Shown: one piece after another, positions 1-6,699 of the stretch | Layout: each line of letters opens with the position of its first letter | Position numbering within the stretch: position 1 is the stretch's first letter | Assembly: GCA_037444825.1 (NCBI GenBank) | Contig: JBBILR010000045.1 | Coordinates: forward strand, 1-11,188 | Direction of reading: 5' to 3' | DNA from: JBFLVU01 sp037444825 | GTDB taxonomy: Bacteria; Acidobacteriota; UBA4820; DSQY01 | Length of the DNA stretch: 11,188 bases | Made by a program: the position numbers and the translations under genes | The notes under the pieces: model-generated | Databases searched by the model: none | Told to the model about the DNA's origin: nothing | What the model saw: only the letters and a program-made list of their open reading frames with translations

Positions 1-1311
1 CGCGGGGGCCCTTCGCGGGGGGCGGGCGGGGGCCGGGGCCGCGCTGGAGGGGGGCGGCTGGACCGGGGCGGCGGGGGAGGCGCCTCCGGGCCCCGAGGAG
101 GTGGAAGCCTCCGTGGCCGGCGGGGCAGGGGAGGGGCTGGGGGAGGCCGTCGCCTCGGCTTCGTCGGACGGCACCGGGGGAGTCCGTCCCCGGGAGCCGG
201 ACAAGAGGGCCACCCCGCCGGCCACCGCGGCCCCTAGGACCACCACGGCCACGAGAACGAGAAGGGCCACCAGCGAAAGGCGGGAGGGCTTCCCCGAGGG
301 GCTGGTCACGGGGGCCGGCGGGGACTTGGGGGCGCCGGCCCGGGGAGAGGCCGCGGGGGCCGCCCCCTTGGGGGCCGCCCCAGCCGCCGGCTGGGGGACG
401 AGGAAGGTCTTTTCCGAGGCGGCGGCGTCCGGGGCCATCCCCGCGTGGGGCAGGGCGGCGCCGGCCAGGTAGGCGTCGATGTCCTCCACGAGCTCCGAGG
501 CCGACAGGTACCGCCTCTCCGGGTCCTTTTCCAGGAGGTGCCTCAGGATCTGGTCCACCTCCTGGGGCAGGGAGGGATTCAACTCCAAGGGAGGAGGGGG
601 ATCCTCCCGCGCGATGCGGAAGGCCACCGCGCTGATGTCGTCGCCCGGGAAGGGCTTTTGCGCGCAGAAGAGCTCGTAGAGCACCGTCCCCAGGGAGAAG
701 AGGTCGGAGCGGCCGTCCACCGGCCTCCCCATGACCTGCTCGGGGGACATGTAGGCCGGCGTCCCCAGGAACTGCCCCTCCCGGGTCAGCTCGGAGGTGG
801 GGACCTTGGCGATGCCGAAATCCATGAGCTTGACGCGGCCCTCGGGGGTCTGGACGATGTTGGCGGGCTTGATGTCGCGGTGGACCACCCCGTTCTTGTG
901 GGCGTAGTCCAGGGCCGAGGCCAGCTCCCGCACCAGCGGCAGGATGGCGTCGGGGTCCTGCTTGATACCCTGCCGGACCTTGTAGTTCCAGGGGAGGCCC
1001 TCGACGTACTCCATGGCGATGAAGGGGACCCCCGAAAGGGAGCCGTCGTCGGCCTCGTAGACCGTCACGATGGCGGGGTGGGAGAGCTTTCCCGCCGCCC
1101 GGGCCTCCCTCAGGAAGCGGGCCCGGAACTCCTTGACCTTCTCCTCCTCCAGCCCGTCGGGAAGGACGATGGTCTTGACGGCCACGGGCCTGTCGATGGT
1201 GGGGTCCAGCCCCAGGTAGACCACGCCCATGGCCCCCCGGCCCAGGACGCGCTGGATTCGGTACTTGCCGATGGAGGAGGGGAGAGGGACCTGGGTTCCG
1301 GGGAGGGTCAC
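1..1311 (-). CDS. Transmembrane serine/threonine protein kinase (C-terminus beyond window)
   Basis: A Hanks-type (PknB-like) kinase that phosphorylates Ser/Thr on target proteins from the cytoplasmic face of the inner membrane. The visible 437 residues show, in order: glycine loop GRGAMG (24-29), VAVK with the ATP-binding Lys46, helix-C Glu69, catalytic HRDIKPAN (144-151), DFG (164-166) and the GTPAYMSPEQ segment (183-192); the kinase domain ends near 285. All key catalytic residues are present, so it should be active. An Ala/Pro-rich linker follows, then one membrane segment (about 346-370) and a Pro/Ser/Ala-rich stretch that runs off the window, so the extracytoplasmic domain is unseen. The start is a GTG overlapping the TGA of the preceding deacetylase gene (GTGA), with GGGAGG seven bases upstream. 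It is the last visible gene of the run that begins with purA. Its substrate is unknown; regulation of envelope or division proteins is inferred from neighbours only. Confidence 0.95.
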   Translation of the reverse strand, partial: MTLPGTQVPLPSSIGKYRIQRVLGRGAMGVVYLGLDPTIDRPVAVKTIVLPDGLEEEKVKEFRARFLREARAAGKLSHPAIVTVYEADDGSLSGVPFIAMEYVEGLPWNYKVRQGIKQDPDAILPLVRELASALDYAHKNGVVHRDIKPANIVQTPEGRVKLMDFGIAKVPTSELTREGQFLGTPAYMSPEQVMGRPVDGRSDLFSLGTVLYELFCAQKPFPGDDISAVAFRIAREDPPPPLELNPSLPQEVDQILRHLLEKDPERRYLSASELVEDIDAYLAGAALPHAGMAPDAAASEKTFLVPQPAAGAAPKGAAPAASPRAGAPKSPPAPVTSPSGKPSRLSLVALLVLVAVVVLGAAVAGGVALLSGSRGRTPPVPSDEAEATASPSPSPAPPATEASTSSGPGGASPAAPVQPPPSSAAPAPARPPRRAPA

Positions 1312-2234
1312 CGCGCCACCTCCCTGAGGGGAACGAAGCGAACCCCGCGGCGGCTCCAGTAGGGAATGCGGGCCGCCAGGGCCTCCACCGTCCGGGGACG
1401 AAGGTGACCGATGCCCACGAGCACGCCCTCCCTGCGAGACCGGTCCACCAGCGAATCCAACTGCGCCATGATAGCACCGCTCTCGTCTTCCCCGTCAAGG
1501 AAGACGCTCCGGAAGGCCGCCGGAACGCCGGCCGCCCGGGCCTCATCGTAGGCCACCGTGAGCGGCGTGGTGCGGCTGTCGAGGAAGTACAGGCCCCTCT
1601 CGGAAAGGACCTCCATCACCGCCCGCATGAGGGCCCGGTCCTGGGTGGCCCGGGAGCCCATGTGGTTGTTCGCCCCCTCTGCCCAGGGGACCTCCCCCAG
1701 GTCCCGAAGAAGGATCCGCCGCACCTCCGCCCGGTCCATCCCGACGAGGAGCATGCCGCCCGTGGCCCGCCACCTCCTCCCTTCCAGGGGCTCCATGGGG
1801 GTGTGGAGGATCACCGGAAAGCCCCGGGCGTGGAGGAATTCGGCGCTGGCGCGGGAGGCCGGAAGGTTGGGGATGACGGCGAAGGTCACCGAAGGGGGGA
1901 GGCGGGCCGCGGCCTCCTGCGCCAGTTCGAGGCTCTGCCCGGTGTCGTCGAGGACCAGGGAGACCGCCGCCTCCCCCTCTCGGACCAGCGGCGGGGGTTC
2001 GGGGGCCGAAGGCCTTTCCGGCGCCCGGCGGGGCTTTCGCCGCAGTGGGCTCGCCGGGGGAGGGGAGGGAGGCTTGGCGGCGGACGGCGGCGGCGGGGCG
2101 GGGACTCCCCGCCGGGACGGCAGGACCAGGCGGAGGGCCACCGCCGCGGCCAGGAGGGCCAGGAGGAGCAGGAGCCAGGCCGCGGGGAGGCGGAATTCAG
2201 CGCGTTTTCGGCGGCTTCGGGTCTTGGCTGCCAT
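1308..2234 (-). CDS. YibQ-type divergent polysaccharide deacetylase (DUF610 family)
   Basis: 308 residues. A basic N-terminus (1-16) precedes one membrane segment (about 18-38), then a Pro-rich linker to about 85 and a periplasmic deacetylase-like domain from 88 to the end. Motifs match the family of E. coli YibQ (Pfam PF04748): LVLDDTG (93-99, Asp96/Asp97), His144 in HTPMEP, NNHMGS (189-194, His191), FLDSRT (217-222), FLD (245-247) and GIGHLRP (274-280, His277). The metal-ligand Asp/His set is therefore intact. The biochemical role of the family is not firmly established; removal of acyl groups from a cell-wall polysaccharide is the usual inference. The ATG lies 38 bases inside the preceding S41 gene and has no recognisable Shine-Dalgarno sequence, yet no later ATG or GTG precedes the membrane segment, so translation probably depends on coupling. 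In E. coli yibQ directly follows envC; here an S41 gene sits between them. Confidence 0.9.
   Translation of the reverse strand: MAAKTRSRRKRAEFRLPAAWLLLLLALLAAAVALRLVLPSRRGVPAPPPPSAAKPPSPPPASPLRRKPRRAPERPSAPEPPPLVREGEAAVSLVLDDTGQSLELAQEAAARLPPSVTFAVIPNLPASRASAEFLHARGFPVILHTPMEPLEGRRWRATGGMLLVGMDRAEVRRILLRDLGEVPWAEGANNHMGSRATQDRALMRAVMEVLSERGLYFLDSRTTPLTVAYDEARAAGVPAAFRSVFLDGEDESGAIMAQLDSLVDRSRREGVLVGIGHLRPRTVEALAARIPYWSRRGVRFVPLREVAR
1319..1324 (-). promoter_or_regulatory. Ribosome binding site of the kinase GTG start
   Basis: GGGAGG on the minus strand lies seven bases before the GTG at 1311, inside the last codons of the upstream deacetylase gene. It decides the start, because no ATG occurs in the kinase frame before the glycine loop. 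Confidence 0.7.
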
Positions 2235-3345
2235 GGCCGGGGGAGTCGGGCGCGGGGGCCTTCAGCACGGTGGCGTACGTCTTCTCCGGAGCCTCCGCCG
2301 GCGGTACGGAGAGGGGGAGGGCCGGCTCCAGGGGGTGTTCCTTGAGGGGTTTGCCGTCCGGCGCCAGGTAGTAGGCGGTGGCGAGGCGGAGACGGCCCCC
2401 GTCGGAGAGGGGGATCTCCTCCACCCTCGCCGCCGTCCCGTAGGTGGGCTGGCCGGCGAGGAGCGCCCCCGCCTCCCGGAGGGCCGAGGCCAGGGCCTCC
2501 CCCCCCCGGGCGGTGGTCCCGTCCACGAGGACCCTCACGGCCTTTCCGGACAGGAGGCCAGGTCCTTCGGAGGCCTCCCGGCCCTCCCGGCCACCGGCGC
2601 CCCGAAAGCGGGGCCCCTTTCCGGGGCCGAGCAGAAGGCCGGCCCAGCGGGCGACGTCGGCGGCTTCGCCCGACGCGCACCCCCGGAGGTCCACCACCCA
2701 GGGGCCGCCGCCGGCCCGGAGTGCGGCGGCGGCCTTGGGGGGAAGGGAGGCTTCCAGGGCGGGGAGGACCAGGGCCGAGGCTCCTCCGGTGAGAGGAAGG
2801 ACCGAGGGGACCGGAAAGGGGACGCGGGTCACCGCCACCTCCGTGGCGTGCCAGCTCTCCGGGTCCATGACGGTGAGGGGGACCTTCTCGCCCTCCGCCC
2901 CCCGAAAGGCCGCCAGGATCTGCGGGTAGGTCAGGTCGTAGGTGGAGACACCGCCCACGAAGCGGAGGATGGCGCCGGGGCGAAGTCCCTCGGGGGAGCC
3001 GGGGAAGGGGGCCAGGATCCGGGCGAAGTCCTCGCCCTTGGTGACGTAGAGGGGGAGCGTGGCCGGCAGGAGGGTCTTCCGGTGGAGGGCCTCCACCTCC
3101 TCGGGAGAAACGTACGCCGACTCGGGCCCCGCCGCCTGGGCGATTCCCTGGAGGGCCCCCCGGATCACCTCCCGGGGGCTCTTCGGGTCCACGTAGTCCC
3201 GGAGCACCATGGTGAGGACCGTGTCGAAGAGCTCCCTGGACGCCTGGTCCGGCCCTTCCGGGGTCTGGGCCCAAAGGCCCGATGCGGCGAGCGCCAGCAG
3301 GAGAAGGGCCGACCCAAGGCGAAGGGGCGTTCGTTCACCGGTCAT
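2197..3345 (-). CDS. S41 (C-terminal-processing) peptidase homologue, probable pseudoprotease
   Basis: 382 residues resembling the CtpA/Prc family of periplasmic PDZ serine proteases. A signal peptide (1-26, ending GLWA) is followed by the N-terminal helical segment with YVDP and AYVSPEE (51-83), a PDZ-like domain (about 97-170, PGSPEGLRPG at 115-124) and the protease core (about 185-345, VVDLR at 217-221). The catalytic region aligns clearly but the dyad is gone. In Prc the nucleophile is the middle Ser of SASASE and the base is the Lys of FGKG; here the corresponding stretches are TTARGGE (277-283), putting Arg280 in place of Ser, and YGTA (302-305), putting Thr304 in place of Lys. The fold appears kept, so a scaffold or decoy role is inferred. 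The ATG has GGGAGG five bases upstream and overlaps envC by 11 bp. In related operons an active CtpA usually occupies this place next to envC. A nine-G run at 2499-2507 lies in the motif, but the frame is right on both sides. Confidence 0.88.
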   Translation of the reverse strand: MTGERTPLRLGSALLLLALAASGLWAQTPEGPDQASRELFDTVLTMVLRDYVDPKSPREVIRGALQGIAQAAGPESAYVSPEEVEALHRKTLLPATLPLYVTKGEDFARILAPFPGSPEGLRPGAILRFVGGVSTYDLTYPQILAAFRGAEGEKVPLTVMDPESWHATEVAVTRVPFPVPSVLPLTGGASALVLPALEASLPPKAAAALRAGGGPWVVDLRGCASGEAADVARWAGLLLGPGKGPRFRGAGGREGREASEGPGLLSGKAVRVLVDGTTARGGEALASALREAGALLAGQPTYGTAARVEEIPLSDGGRLRLATAYYLAPDGKPLKEHPLEPALPLSVPPAEAPEKTYATVLKAPAPDSPGHGSQDPKPPKTR

Positions 3346-4462
3346 GGGAACCTCCCGCGAACCAGGGGGCGGGGTCCAGGGCTTTGGCCCCCCGGCGGAG
3401 TTCGAAGTACAGGGCCGCCGTTCCGGAGGCGGCGTCCTCCCCGACGTTTCCGACGAGGTCGCCCGAGCCCACCACCTGGCCCGCGGCCACCGAAACCTGG
3501 TCCAAGTGGGCGTACACGGTGAAGAAGCCTCCCGGGTGGCGGAGGATCACCGTGTAGCCGTACCCGCTCAGCCAGCCGGCGTACTCCGCCGTGCCGTCGA
3601 AGACCGCCCGCACCGGCGTGCCCAGAGGCGCCTGGATGTCCAGGCCGGGGTGGGGGACGCGGGTCTTGAAGCGGGGGTGGACGAAGTCGCCGAAGCCCCG
3701 CACCACCGGGCCTCGGCAGGGCATGGGGAGACGTCCCTCCGCCTCGGCCATGTTTTGGGAAAAAACCTCCACCCGGCGCCGGAAGTCCAGGTCGTTGAGG
3801 TACCGGTCCATGGCCCTGGCCGCCTCCAGGCGTTCCGAAAGGGCCCGTTCGGCCGCCGACCGCTCCCCCTGGATCCGGCGGAGGAGGGCGGAGAGGCGCC
3901 CCTGCTCCTCCTCCAGGGCCGCCTTCTCCCGCTCCGCCTCCTTCGTCCGGACCTCGAGGTCCAGGGCCAGCGTCTCGAGCTTTCTCCGGGCGGCCTCCCG
4001 CTCCTGACGGAGTCCCTGGAACTCCCGCAGCCGGGCTTCGTCCCGCCGGGAGAGGGCCCCCAGGTACAGCCCCGCCGTCCGGACGTCCTCCGTGGACCGC
4101 ACGGCGAAGAGGAGGCGGTACTCCTGCAACAGACCCAGGGCGTACTGCTGGCGGGCGCGGACCTTGAGGTAGGTCTCGGCGCGGCGCTGTCGAAGGGCGG
4201 CCTCCTCCTCGGCCCGGAGCGCCTCGGCCCTCCGGGCTTCCAGAGCCCTTTTCTCCGCCTCGGCCTTGCGGATCACCGCCTCGTCCAGCCGGATGCGCCG
4301 CCTCAGCAAATCCGCCTGGTCGAGGAGCCCCCGCTCCCGTCCGGCGATCTCCCCCACCTGGTCGGAGAGCCGCTGAATCTCCACCTCGAGGCCGTCTTGC
4401 GGCCCGGCGGCGGGAAGGAGGGTGGCCAGGCCGAGAAAAACCAGGGCCATCGGGGCTTTCAC
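3335..4462 (-). CDS. envC: EnvC-like murein hydrolase activator with degenerate LytM (M23) domain
   Basis: 375 residues. A short hydrophobic export signal (about 5-20) is followed by a long charged coiled coil (about 24-240) and a C-terminal LytM/M23 domain (247-368). This is the layout of E. coli EnvC, which is recruited by FtsEX to the septum and activates periplasmic amidases rather than cutting peptidoglycan itself. In the M23 domain His271 and Asp275 (HPGLD) and His319 (YAHL) are kept, but the HxH motif is ALYFE (350-354), so both of its histidines are lost. That predicts no hydrolase activity, although less of the site is lost than in E. coli EnvC. The GTG start overlaps the TGA of the upstream phosphodiesterase gene (GTGA) and has AAGGAGG four bases before it; the ATG at codon 5 sits too far from that site. 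No ftsE, ftsX or amidase gene is in view. Confidence 0.9.
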   Translation of the reverse strand: MKAPMALVFLGLATLLPAAGPQDGLEVEIQRLSDQVGEIAGRERGLLDQADLLRRRIRLDEAVIRKAEAEKRALEARRAEALRAEEEAALRQRRAETYLKVRARQQYALGLLQEYRLLFAVRSTEDVRTAGLYLGALSRRDEARLREFQGLRQEREAARRKLETLALDLEVRTKEAEREKAALEEEQGRLSALLRRIQGERSAAERALSERLEAARAMDRYLNDLDFRRRVEVFSQNMAEAEGRLPMPCRGPVVRGFGDFVHPRFKTRVPHPGLDIQAPLGTPVRAVFDGTAEYAGWLSGYGYTVILRHPGGFFTVYAHLDQVSVAAGQVVGSGDLVGNVGEDAASGTAALYFELRRGAKALDPAPWFAGGSHDR

Positions 4463-6699
4463 CGGCCCTCCTTCACCACCAGGCTCTCGCCTTCCAGGTC
4501 CTCTTCCGGCGGCAGGCCCAGCAGGTCCAGGATGGTCGGCGCCAGGTCGATCATGCGGGGGTTGGCGCGCAGGGGCCGGTTGCTGAGGATCATGCCGGGG
4601 ACGAAGCGGGGGTCCAGAGAGCAGTGGTCGCCGCTCCACGCCTTCTCGTTGGTCTCGATGAGACGCTCCGGGGCCCCTCCCAGGGAGGTCTGCCAGGAGA
4701 CGCGGTAGTTCGGCGTGTTGGTGACCCTCAGGTCCGGCACCAGGTTCGGGTCGTAGCGGCTGTAGAGCTGATCGCGGTGGTAGACGGCGTAGATGGGGTG
4801 CTCCCCCGTTTCGGGGTCCACCATTTCGGGGAGCCTCTTCTGGATCTCCCGGACCAGGGCGTCGTACTGCGCCCCCGGGGCGACGATTCCCCGCGGCTCC
4901 CGTCCCTTCAGGTTGATGTAGACGTTGCCCAGGCCCAGGGCGTAGGCCCGGGTCCTCGACCAGTCCACGTTCTTGAAGAGGAGGCGGTCGTCGTCGAAGA
5001 GGTCCTCCAGCGTCATGACCCCCGTGTCCGACGTGAGGGCCAGGTACCCCTCGTCCAGAAGCCACCGGTTCAGGTTCACCGCCTTCCGGAAGGAGGCGAA
5101 GCCGTGGTCGGAGAGGACCACCAGGGCCGCATCCGGAGGGAGCGCCGCCATGGCCTTCCCGACGATGCGGTCCATCCGGGCGTAGGCCGCCTTCATGGCC
5201 TCCTGGTACCGGGGGGCGAGGGCGGGGTCGTAGAGAGGGTGGCCCTCGTCCATGAAGCGCCAGAGGATGTGGGCCACCCGGTCGGTGAACTCGAAGACCT
5301 GCACGTAGAGGTCCCAGTCCCCGTCCCGGAGGAGGGCCTCCATCATCCGCTCGAAGTCCGACTCGGTCCACTCCACGTCGGAGAGGAAGTGGCGTTCGTC
5401 GGCGAGGCCCGACGAGATGGTCCACGTGTCGATGGCCCAGCCCATGGTCTTGTAGGCGCCGAAGCGCTTCATGAGCCGCTCGGCGTAGTTCCGCGGGTAG
5501 GAGATGGGGATTCCGTGGTCCTCGGGGTGGACGTGGATGGGGGAGAGGTAGAGCCTCAGCTCCGGCTCGGCGGAGAGGAGGTAGAAGCGGCAGAGGCCGT
5601 GGACGTGGATCAGCGGGTTGAAGGCGAAGTCCAGGGTGACCCAGGGGGACCACTCCCCCTCCCTCAGGGTGCCCCGGCTCCCTTGCACCTCGTAGGTGCA
5701 CGTCCGGGCGGTGCCGTCCCAGGACAGGGCCAGGGGGGCGTCGAGGGTGGCGGGGACCCCCTTCTTGGCGAGCCTCTCCTCCGCCTCCTTCCGCAGGCGG
5801 GACCTGACCTGCGGGTCGGTGGAGCACCCCCCGGCGTCGTCGAGGACGTACTCGTGGAAAAGCTTGTTGAAGGGCCCCTGGATCTTCACCGTCACCGGCC
5901 GGGGCGCGTCTTTGGGCACCGGAACGATGTCCACGCTGAACTCGTTGTCCCCCGCCGTCAGCGAGGGGTCGGTGGTGAAGAGGTAGGGCGTTCCCACGCG
6001 GCCCCGGATGTCGGGGACGCCCAGACCCGACAGGAGACGACCCTCGGGGTACGGGTTCGCGGGGAAGGTGTCGGGAACCCGGAAGACCAGGCACCGCCGG
6101 CCCTTCTCCGCCGCGCGCTCCCAGAAGGGTTTTCCCTTGAGGTGGTTGATGGGGGAGGGCACCCGGGCGGGCAGGAAGGAGGAGGTGAAGACGAAGCCCC
6201 CCGTCCCCAGCGCCGCGGCGGCAAGGAGCGCCGCGAGCCTTCGCCTCCGCTTCAGGAGGGGAAGGAAGCCCGACAGGTATCCCACGAGAAGCCCCAGGAG
6301 AACCCCCGCCCCCAAGGCGGCCCAGCGGGTTTTCCTCCCCAAGAGGAAACTTCGGGAGCCCTCTTCCATGAGCGCGAAGCGGGGTTTGTAGGTGGCCAGA
6401 TCCCGAACGAGAAAGTCAAAGACCTGGTTGCGGCCGGGGTTCCAACCGGTGAGGAAGGTTCCCCAGGAAACCGGGGTCTGGGGCGGGTTGGTGACCTCGA
6501 GGTCGAAAAAGCACCCCCCTTCCATGAGGCGCCGGAAGTGGGGCATGGCCCCTTCGGCCATGTACCGGCGCACCAGCTTCGGGTCGGCCCCGTCGAAGCC
6601 GAGGACCACCACCTTTCGCGGGGAAGGCGGGCTGCTTTGGAGGGCGAAGGTCAGCAGAAGAAGGAGGCCCAGGGCCGCCGGGCGAAGGAACCCTCTCAT
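4459..6699 (-). CDS. Alkaline phosphatase superfamily phosphodiesterase with inserted membrane hairpin
   Basis: 746 residues of the type I phosphodiesterase/nucleotide pyrophosphatase (NPP) fold. The complete NPP metal and nucleophile set can be placed: Asp36 (GFDGADP), nucleophile Thr75 (NPPQTPVSW), Asp473 and His477 (FTDRVAHILW), Asp531-His532 (LSDHGF) and His692 (GDHCSLDP). It is thus probably an active phospho- or phosphodiester hydrolase; the substrate cannot be read from the sequence. The N-terminus (7-20) is a signal peptide or anchor. Between Thr75 and Asp473 lies a long insertion with two membrane segments (about 127-149 and 155-175) joined by a KRRRR turn (150-154), then a beta-rich region (about 245-400). 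The positive turn implies the catalytic halves face the periplasm. The ATG overlaps the purA stop (ATGA) and has only a weak Shine-Dalgarno sequence, implying coupling to purA. It is twice the size of a minimal NPP domain. Confidence 0.88.
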   Translation of the reverse strand: MRGFLRPAALGLLLLLTFALQSSPPSPRKVVVLGFDGADPKLVRRYMAEGAMPHFRRLMEGGCFFDLEVTNPPQTPVSWGTFLTGWNPGRNQVFDFLVRDLATYKPRFALMEEGSRSFLLGRKTRWAALGAGVLLGLLVGYLSGFLPLLKRRRRLAALLAAAALGTGGFVFTSSFLPARVPSPINHLKGKPFWERAAEKGRRCLVFRVPDTFPANPYPEGRLLSGLGVPDIRGRVGTPYLFTTDPSLTAGDNEFSVDIVPVPKDAPRPVTVKIQGPFNKLFHEYVLDDAGGCSTDPQVRSRLRKEAEERLAKKGVPATLDAPLALSWDGTARTCTYEVQGSRGTLREGEWSPWVTLDFAFNPLIHVHGLCRFYLLSAEPELRLYLSPIHVHPEDHGIPISYPRNYAERLMKRFGAYKTMGWAIDTWTISSGLADERHFLSDVEWTESDFERMMEALLRDGDWDLYVQVFEFTDRVAHILWRFMDEGHPLYDPALAPRYQEAMKAAYARMDRIVGKAMAALPPDAALVVLSDHGFASFRKAVNLNRWLLDEGYLALTSDTGVMTLEDLFDDDRLLFKNVDWSRTRAYALGLGNVYINLKGREPRGIVAPGAQYDALVREIQKRLPEMVDPETGEHPIYAVYHRDQLYSRYDPNLVPDLRVTNTPNYRVSWQTSLGGAPERLIETNEKAWSGDHCSLDPRFVPGMILSNRPLRANPRMIDLAPTILDLLGLPPEEDLEGESLVVKEGR
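4466..4473 (-). promoter_or_regulatory. Ribosome binding site of the envC GTG start
   Basis: AAGGAGGG on the minus strand lies within the last codons of the phosphodiesterase gene, just before the GTG at 4462. It selects the GTG over the in-frame ATG at 4450, for which the spacing would be about 16 bases. Confidence 0.7.

Noticed and set aside
2499..2507. Nine-base C/G homopolymer in the S41 gene as a frameshift or sequencing error explaining the missing Ser
   Set aside because: Protein similarity to S41 continues in the same frame on both sides, and the Lys is lost separately 60 bases further on, so one indel cannot explain both.
1404..3522. Long open frames on the plus strand opposite the deacetylase and S41 genes (up to 654 codons)
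   Set aside because: They are Arg/Gly/Pro-rich with no recognisable motif and mirror the strong third-position G/C of the real minus-strand genes.
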